Source: Xiphias gladius (lineage: Eukaryota > Chordata > Actinopteri > Istiophoriformes > Xiphiidae). Taken from it: 64,000 nucleotides of DNA. The position numbers and the translations under genes are program-made. Shown here piece after piece: positions 58,301-64,000 of the stretch. Below the pieces are notes generated by a model. The model was not told the DNA's origin, searched no databases, and saw nothing but the letters and a program-made list of their open reading frames with translations. Within the stretch, counting starts at the first letter, position 1. Every line of letters starts with the position of its first letter. The DNA lies in assembly GCF_016859285.1 (NCBI RefSeq), contig NC_053411.1, positions 18,658,722 to 18,722,721 on the forward strand. Reading direction: 5' to 3'.

Positions 58301-58793
58301 CTTTCTTCACGTATCGTCAACTGTTTTTGCATCTGTCTGTGTGTTTCCAGGTCAGGTCGGGGATCCCTGTTTGCGCTCATCAGACTGTTCGGACAGTTTG
58401 TGCTGCGCCCGTCACTTCTGGACTCGCATCTGCAAGCCGGTGTTGAGGGAGGGACAGGTTTGCACGCGACACCGCCGGAAAGGGAACCACGGCCTGGAGC
58501 TGTTCCAGCGCTGCCCGTGTGGGGACGGGCTAAGCTGCCGAACGCTGCGAGAGCCCGGCGCCCAGTCTTCATCATCATCATCACCTTCATCATCATCATC
58601 ACCATCATCATCATCATCGTCGTCATCGCTCCTGGCAGCAGCGGCAAAGTCCAAGTTTGCGTCGTCCTCTTCCTCGTCTCGCCATTCGTCTCCTCACACA
58701 TCTTTGCTGTCTTCAACTTCTTCATCGTCAGCAAAGTCGTCATCATTGTCAGCAGTGGCAAAAACGAGGCTTCATGTGTGCCAGAAAAACTGA
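55392..58793 (+). CDS. dkk2: Dickkopf-2 (secreted Wnt/LRP modulator) with Ser-rich loop expansion
   Basis: Exons: 55392-55559, 56535-56691, 57478-57612 and 58351-58793; 903 nt, 300 residues (human DKK2 is 259). The protein has a signal peptide ([19 protein letters not shown]) and an N-terminal RLNSIR, the Asn-X-Ile motif that contacts the LRP5/6 first propeller. The first Cys-rich domain starts at Cys60 ([17 protein letters not shown]). After a basic linker (KKGWKKRGR), the second runs from Cys160 ([25 protein letters not shown]) to Cys297 (LHVCQKN) with all ten cysteines. DKK2 binds LRP5/6 and Kremen outside the cell and tunes Wnt/beta-catenin signalling (family knowledge). [10 protein letters not shown] and RRKRRCHRD favour DKK2 over DKK1. 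Oddity: between the ninth (216) and tenth (297) cysteines lie 80 residues instead of about 16, from a Ser-rich insert encoded partly by a TCA/TCG repeat. Confidence 0.94.
55691..55780. repeat. Interspersed element, inverted copy in dkk2 intron 1
   Basis: It is the reverse complement of 53251-53346 with few changes. The adjacent 55600-55690 carries the ACTGAAGTAAAAGTACTCC motif of the same family. It begins about 40 bp after the exon 1 donor. Confidence 0.75.
56101..56215. repeat. ACTTAAGTA-family repeat piece in dkk2 intron 1
   Basis: GGTGGAGTAAAAAGTACAAT and CAGTAGTTTACAGTACAACT match the tail seen at 60950-61100. Confidence 0.55.
56235..56463. repeat. 32-bp tandem repeat (about 7 units) in dkk2 intron 1
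   Basis: The unit runs CAAACTTTATCAACAACATT then GTAACAATGTTT. The central four units are identical; the outer ones carry substitutions (GGACTGTTACAATG, AAGACTGTTACAATT). There are no spacers between units. Confidence 0.95.
58566..58620 (+). repeat. TCA/TCG trinucleotide repeat inside dkk2 exon 4
   Basis: Interrupted TCA/TCG codons encode Ser with occasional Pro (CCT, CCA). The low-complexity Ser-rich segment continues with more mixed codons to about 58758. Confidence 0.95.
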
Positions 58794-60536
58794 GGAAGGA
58801 TGGATGGATGGATAGAAAGACAGACTGATGAAGGGGAGGTGAGAGGAAGAGTGGTTTGAAGGGAGGGAAAGACTGAAGGAAGGAACGACCTCCCTCTCTT
58901 TGCCCATGACCAACCCCAGAGGGATCGAGAGGCAGAGACAGAAAAACAAGAGAGTGAGACAGAGTGAAATGGCCAGAGGGGTGAATAACCCTACCTGAGT
59001 TACACCTGTGAAAACTCCCTGCTTAACCCCCCCGCCCCGCCACCCAGCCGCAGCCCCTCACCCCCTCAACCCCACAACCCCCCAGCCTTCTCAAAACTCT
59101 TCCAGTATCTCAATGCTAATTAGCTTCCTGTCAGTCTGCATTCACACACAAACTTGGCCGGGTGTGAAACTCTTTGTGGTTCAGACCTGGTTTCCTCCTG
59201 GGTGTCTAGACGAACAGAAACCACTTTAAAATCTGGTTTGACCCCATTTACACCAATAGGAAAAGCATTACTATTGAAAACCTGATGCATGTCTGTTGTG
59301 GTTGCCTCCGTCAGGCTTTGATGATCAAAAGATATCCAATTGTGTGCTGTTATTTAAAATCAAAAACAGGCTACAGAAATGCATACAAATCAGAAAAGAA
59401 AACTATATCCTTATTCTCATAACAAAAGAGAACAATGTGCTCTCACTTGTATAATTTAAGCAATGTTCTAATAGTAACTCATTATCTGTTACCATAGTAT
59501 CTGTTAACATATTCTGTTTTTAAAACAAAAGTCCTGAATTGCACTGATATAAGTTGATTTATTTTTAGCCCAGTTACAGACTGGTTTCCCTCCATCTATC
59601 CACTCAAGTACCACGACTTGAGAAAAGTTCCACTCCTTTGTAACATAGCCTCAGAATTCATACAACAAAGTTTTGTGTTAGCTTAAAATCGGGGGTAAAA
59701 TTGATTTCATTATGGAAAAACTGAACTGAACCTTCAGCTGTTTGCATTTTTTGCAGTCAGGAAAGACCAAAAAGTAGCTGCGACAGGTGTTAAAAAGAAA
59801 CTCCAAAAGAAATACATACCTTCTCCTCTTCTCTCAAGCTAATACCCGTTTGAAAAATGTGCTAAATTCGCTGAATTCGCACCACAGTGGAAAGTCGGAA
59901 ATTCCCAGCAACTTAGACCTGGTGCGTTACAATGTGCCAGTTTCGAAAAACACAACATCCAGAGAGTTGTGGCAGAGTTAGCTAACTAACATGCCGTCAC
60001 ATTAGCGGTTTCAGTCACTCCGTACTCAACCATTTATCCTACATGTGATGAATTTATGATCATACGATGCTGCAAATCAAACAAAAGTGTATTTTATTCG
60101 CATCCTGTTTAAAGGTAGGTTTTCCAACATTTCAATTTCCCAATAAGCAAATCCAAGAAATTACTGATACGTTGCATTAGAGGAAGATGACGGTGAGAAA
60201 GAGCAATCCGGGCGTCAGTAGAAACTCTTCAAATCCATATTCACTCCCTGGACTGTGAAATGTTGCCTCGTTAAACCAAAAACTGTCCCTGCCCAAACTT
60301 AGGGCCTGAGGTTTGTCCGGACGTCCCGTTTGATTGCACTCTTTTTATTGTGAGAGTTATTTTTCTATAAGTTGTTCCTGTATATTTTCGATGAATGTTG
60401 GTATAATTATTGTTATGTTGTTATGTGTCACTCTGCCAGTTTATTTTGGGGGTTGATTTTCCACGACCTTGAGAAGCGATCTGATGTTTGTGTAATGTTA
60501 CGCAGTCTGAGAATCAATCATCAAGCTGTGTTTATG

Positions 60537-60542
60537 ATTAAA
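60537..60542 (+). promoter_or_regulatory. Candidate dkk2 polyadenylation signal
   Basis: ATTAAA is followed within 20-40 nt by a GT-rich run (GTGTCTGTGTGTCTGG) and T's, a typical downstream element. It implies a 3' UTR of about 1.8 kb. Earlier variant signals are not excluded. Confidence 0.4.
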
Positions 60543-60610
60543 AGGCTTTGTCATTTGCAACGTGTCTGTGTGTCTGGTTTTTTGGGACAAACATAGGCAT
60601 TTATGTTACT

Positions 60611-61226
60611 ACACTATGTCGCCAAAAGTCCACCTCCTGACACCACTCTCCTGTTCAAGTCAATGGGAAAGTGGTCTTGGACTTTTAGACCCCGCAGTTT
60701 ATATATTGAATTAAAAAAACGTATCTTCTTAAAACAAGTGAGAAAAATAATTGAAACTGCACTGAATGGTTGGAATATTCTCATTGCGTTGTCAGATTTT
60801 TTTCCGCTTTTATTAAAGAAAATAAGACTTTAAGGACTCGACCAGTAAAATGACTTGAGGAGGAGATTTTGAGCACTGAACAGTGCATCATGTTTTGAAA
60901 TGAATCACCTTATAGGATTCAGTAACAAGTCACTACAGCTACCAAATTAATGTAATGGAGTAAAAAGTACAATAATTGCCATTGAAATATGGCAAAGAAG
61001 AGGTATAAAGTAGCATAAATGGAAATACTCAGGTAATGTACAAATACCTCAAAATTGTACGTAAGTACAGTACTTGAGTAGATGTGCTTTCCGTTTCTGG
61101 TGGTCTGGTGGAAAGCCTGAAACCAGAAGGGTGGAGGCGGTTATAGCAGCAGCCTAATGCCCAAGGTTGAATGAACACATATGAGTGTAATACTGAGGTG
61201 TCCAGATACTTCTAGCCATGTAGCGT
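60611..61226. mobile_element. Non-autonomous Tc1/mariner-like relic with nested ACTTAAGTA-family repeat
   Basis: The left end ACACTATGTCGCCAAAAGTC and the right end GGTGTCCAGATACTTCTAGC then CATGTAGCGT are imperfect inverted termini of the same family as 35686-36515. The right part also keeps GTGGAAAGCCTGAAACCAGA and CCTAATGCCCAAGGTT of that family. The middle (60950-61100) holds AGTACAGTACTTGAGTAGAT of the ACTTAAGTA family. Confidence 0.6.
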
Positions 61227-62041
61227 AGGGTGATAAGATTGTGTGTTGTGATTGCCAACCTTTTTGTTTTTCTCTGTGAGGAACTGATTAGGAATGATTT
61301 AGGGATGCTCACAGTAAGCTATCCTGCTCACATAGTGGCCATTTTACATTCAATGTGTTATTGTTGTTTGCTAGCAGAAGAAGCTAGCTAGCCCTGTCTT
61401 AACTAGTAAAACAAGCTAGCTTACATCGGGGCAAATTCTAGCTTTGGTCATGATTTTTGTTCCTCAGACTGATGCTAACTGATAAGCTATCAGTGTATCT
61501 AAAGTGTTGCTTAAGTGCAGCAGCTGAGTAGTTTTGATGAAGTAGTTTCACTAACTGTAGCTTTGTATGCTTATTTTTCTGTGCTACAGTTGCGTGGTTG
61601 TGTAAAGAGATAATGGTTAAATCACATCGTATACTTTCTCGTACTATAGCAATAATAGATTAGTCTGCTTAAAATAACCAAAAGCTGATGGGATAAAAGT
61701 GTCCCGTACTTTACGTTAGCAACAACAGAACTGTTGTGATTGCTCGTAATTTTTCTCGGCTCCTCTTCTTGAGATATTGAGATTTTTGTCGCCCTCCGTT
61801 CTGCCCGCGGGACGCTAGCACTGTGCCTCCCCCTAAAACGTCAAAACATCAAATTGTTATGTTTACATTTCTGTTTATTTACGGATTAAAAAAGGAAGAA
61901 AAAAAAAAAACAATGTAATTGTGCTCACCAATAAGCCCTATTTTTTTATATTTGCATTGAAGGTTTAAAGGATAGAGTCATATGTTGTCATATGTCCCTT
62001 GAGGCAAACTGGTGGTATTGGGATATGTAAATTAAATTGAT

Positions 62042-62190
62042 TTGAGGTTTAGAGGTGGCAGTCAAAGCCAGACTATCTATTTCTCCGTGTATCCTATCTT
62101 TATCTTTATCCTATCTTTATTGCTAAGCTAGGCTAACAACATTCTTCCTCCAACTCCCATTTCCCCCAAAACGTTGAACTAACATTTAAT
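62042..62190. repeat. Second copy of the GCTAAGCTAGGC dispersed repeat
   Basis: It contains AGAGGTGGCAG, AAGCCAGACTATCTATTTCT, ATTGCTAAGCTAGGCTAAC and AACGTTGAACTAACATTTAA, in the same order as 44528-44712. An internal duplication of ATCCTATCTTT is present. Confidence 0.6.
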
Positions 62191-63850
62191 ATCAGAGGCA
62201 GAGAGCCCTCCATCTGTCCGGGCCACATGTATCTGAAAACCAGGCAGTGAATGTTTTTCCCAGTAGATGTGGGTGATGATAAGATTTAAAAAGAGGAAAA
62301 ACATGTCCCAGCAGGCCGGGGAAGAAACAGGGAAATGGTCCCATCTGAGTAGATAGAAGTTATTTATGACCCCAGAGTTAAAGCTCACTATCAGATACTT
62401 AAACTGTTTGCTGATTTACATATCTGTCAGAAGGCTAACAGGTTATTTCTGTCATCACCTTGTAACAAAAAACCAGTTTAAAGGAACAGAGGACATAAAA
62501 AGGACAAATTTGCAGATATCAAGGCTTAAGAATCAGCAGATTGTCTTTCATTTGAGTTTGTGTGGTCTTAGTTTCAACATGAACATTTTATCTGATCTAC
62601 TCTTGTCTGAATTAGCTGAGTCACATCACTTTTTCTAGCTTTTAAAACCCCTAAAACTCGTACTTTCCTCTAAACTAAACCATCACATAATTTAACTTAA
62701 TACTTTCCTGCTACTATTGCCTAATGGGAAAGTTTCGAGGTATCAAACTTCATAGCTGCCTGCCCCTAAAACCAACTGAAGCTTTGCAGCATGTTCTTAA
62801 TTTTAAATATTCTGCAATCCACAAAGATCTTTTAAGTTTTTACTCTGATTTCCTGATATCTGAATACCACATCAGCGTTTTCTAATCTGAACTCCCCTAT
62901 CGCTAGGAAAACATGTTTAGTGCTTTTTTTTTTTTGCTTTTCCAAAACAAAAAACACAAAAGCAAAAGTGTAAGGAATTGATTAAAATGTTTTTCTCTGC
63001 TCAAACGTAATTTGCAAACGTTATCATGCTTGTTTACTAGCTTACCGTATCATTAGGAAAGTATCATTGGCTAACTAACAGCCACGTTAATTTGTGGGGT
63101 TACAGTTTATGTTAAAAAACAAAACCCTGCTCAGCGTGTGGGAGCTGTTGGATGTTGGATGATTGATAATGCATTAGAGTTAGCGCCTAACATTAGCGGC
63201 TAACAATAAATCAGTCTCACATTTTTCCTTTTTACACTGTAGTGCAATACTAACGCTAACTAGCTACCCCGCTATACAAGAACAGTGTTGCTCCATTATT
63301 TCCATAGGCCTTCGTCGAAACAGACTAGGCCAAGTTCGGACTCGCGTACTTGGAAGTTAAAATTTTCAAGTTCGACTCGGGAGTCCAAACCCCCGAGGGC
63401 AGAAGGACTACTCTGCGTTCTTGCTGACACCACCAGCTCAGCTCCGTTCTGACGATTATAGTTCAAAAAAACTGTAACTGACTGCATCAAAATTACCCTT
63501 TTGTTAGGAAAAGCCTAATTGACAGCGAGATGCAGTCAAAAAACACACCCATTATCCAATGTATAATGTATAAAATGAAATTTAATATAAACTGCACTGC
63601 TTCTTTTGACCTTCATTTATACATAATTACTTGTTTTTATTGGAATGTGAGGATATATGGTCATAAGGACCCTTAAGTAAAGCTTTACTTTCAGATAAGC
63701 TAATGTGGCGGCAACGAATATTATATTTCATCTCTGAGACCAAAATGTATCTTCCAGAGGGAATCAAACACTACAGGGACATCAGAGCCAATGGTAAATT
63801 ACCAAAGGGCTGGTGAGATAAGACTGTTCTCTCTGGAAGACGATGGACGT

Positions 63851-63890
63851 AGATTCGAAGACCGGTCGTCTCAGACGGGTCTTCGAATCT
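63851..63890. repeat. Perfect 13-bp inverted repeat with palindromic loop
   Basis: Arms AGATTCGAAGACC (63851-63863) and GGTCTTCGAATCT (63878-63890) pair exactly. The loop contains CGTCTCAGACG, itself a palindrome around one base. CAGAGACATCAGAG-type words flank it on both sides (about 63776-63790 and 63892-63905). Confidence 0.85.
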
Positions 63891-64000
63891 CCAGAGACAT
63901 CAGAGCGAATTTCCAAACAGACGTTAATCGACCACATATTGGAAGCCACCGATGGTCCTTCCTGGGGTAGACCTGTGTCATTTTAGGCGCTTGAATCCTT

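Larger units (their letters stand above)
58794..64000. other. dkk2 3' flank, no further gene
   Basis: It begins with the dkk2 3' UTR, including purine-rich and C-rich stretches (about 58800-59100). Further on are transposon relics (60611-61226), a dispersed repeat (62042-62190) and a foldback (63851-63890). The remainder is AT-rich with no supported coding or RNA gene. Confidence 0.55.

Noticed and set aside
58240-58761. 173-residue minus-strand open frame rich in Met and Thr over dkk2 exon 4
   Set aside because: It is the antisense reading of the Ser-coding TCA/TCG repeat and the Cys-rich domain. It has no domain of its own.

Overview
The window is nuclear DNA of a ray-finned fish, most likely a percomorph teleost. 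All genes are intron-rich with GT-AG introns. The intergenic and intronic DNA carries repeat families I know from percomorph genomes: the ACTTAAGTAAAAGTA family, the GTTAGCATG family, the GTCCTCAC minisatellite family, Tc1/mariner relics and CA/GT microsatellites. Exons were assembled by hand from translated homology, splice sites and phase. Every complete gene model closes in frame.

Layout. (1) About 276-8347 (+): the 3' two thirds of a TTC39-family gene, closest to TTC39B (15 exons; 5' end outside the window). (2) About 8.35-16.0 kb: a gene-poor stretch of simple and degenerate repeats. (3) 16123-27068 (+) and 29264-40814 (+): two tandem, collinear genes for complement factor I (CFI). Each has signal peptide, FIMAC, SRCR, two LDLa domains, linker and trypsin-like domain, on 17 matching exons. 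(4) 41521-46217 (-): a complete 9-exon, 322-residue mcub gene (dominant-negative subunit of the mitochondrial calcium uniporter), convergent with CFI copy 2. (5) 47909-49817 (-): four leucine-rich-repeat exons of a fish NLRC3-like NLR with no NACHT exon, one destroyed splice donor and one truncated exon; a relic. (6) 55392-58793 (+): a complete 4-exon dickkopf-2 (dkk2) gene. (7) About 58.8-64 kb: 3' flank with transposon relics.

Main point of interest. The two CFI genes are not equivalent. Copy 2 has an intact His-Asp-Ser triad and a VVGG activation site. Copy 1 keeps His and Asp but has Asp in place of the catalytic Ser (GDDGGP for GDSGGP), and Leu instead of Ile/Val as the first residue of the protease domain. 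It otherwise has a complete open reading frame and conserved splice sites. It also carries an extra 66-nt in-frame exon candidate inside the protease domain. This looks like an expressed, catalytically dead CFI (pseudoprotease) beside an active one. A block of about 31 bp with an HNF1-like core is shared upstream of both copies, suggesting both keep liver-type control.

Other notable items: a 64-residue Ser-rich expansion between the last two cysteines of the Dkk2 C-terminal domain; a near-perfect 75-bp palindrome just upstream of mcub; and a LINE fragment nested in a Tc1-like relic inside a CFI copy 2 intron. CFI, MCUB and DKK2 are all on human 4q25 (from memory), so part of the neighbourhood is old; the TTC39B-like neighbour is not part of that block.
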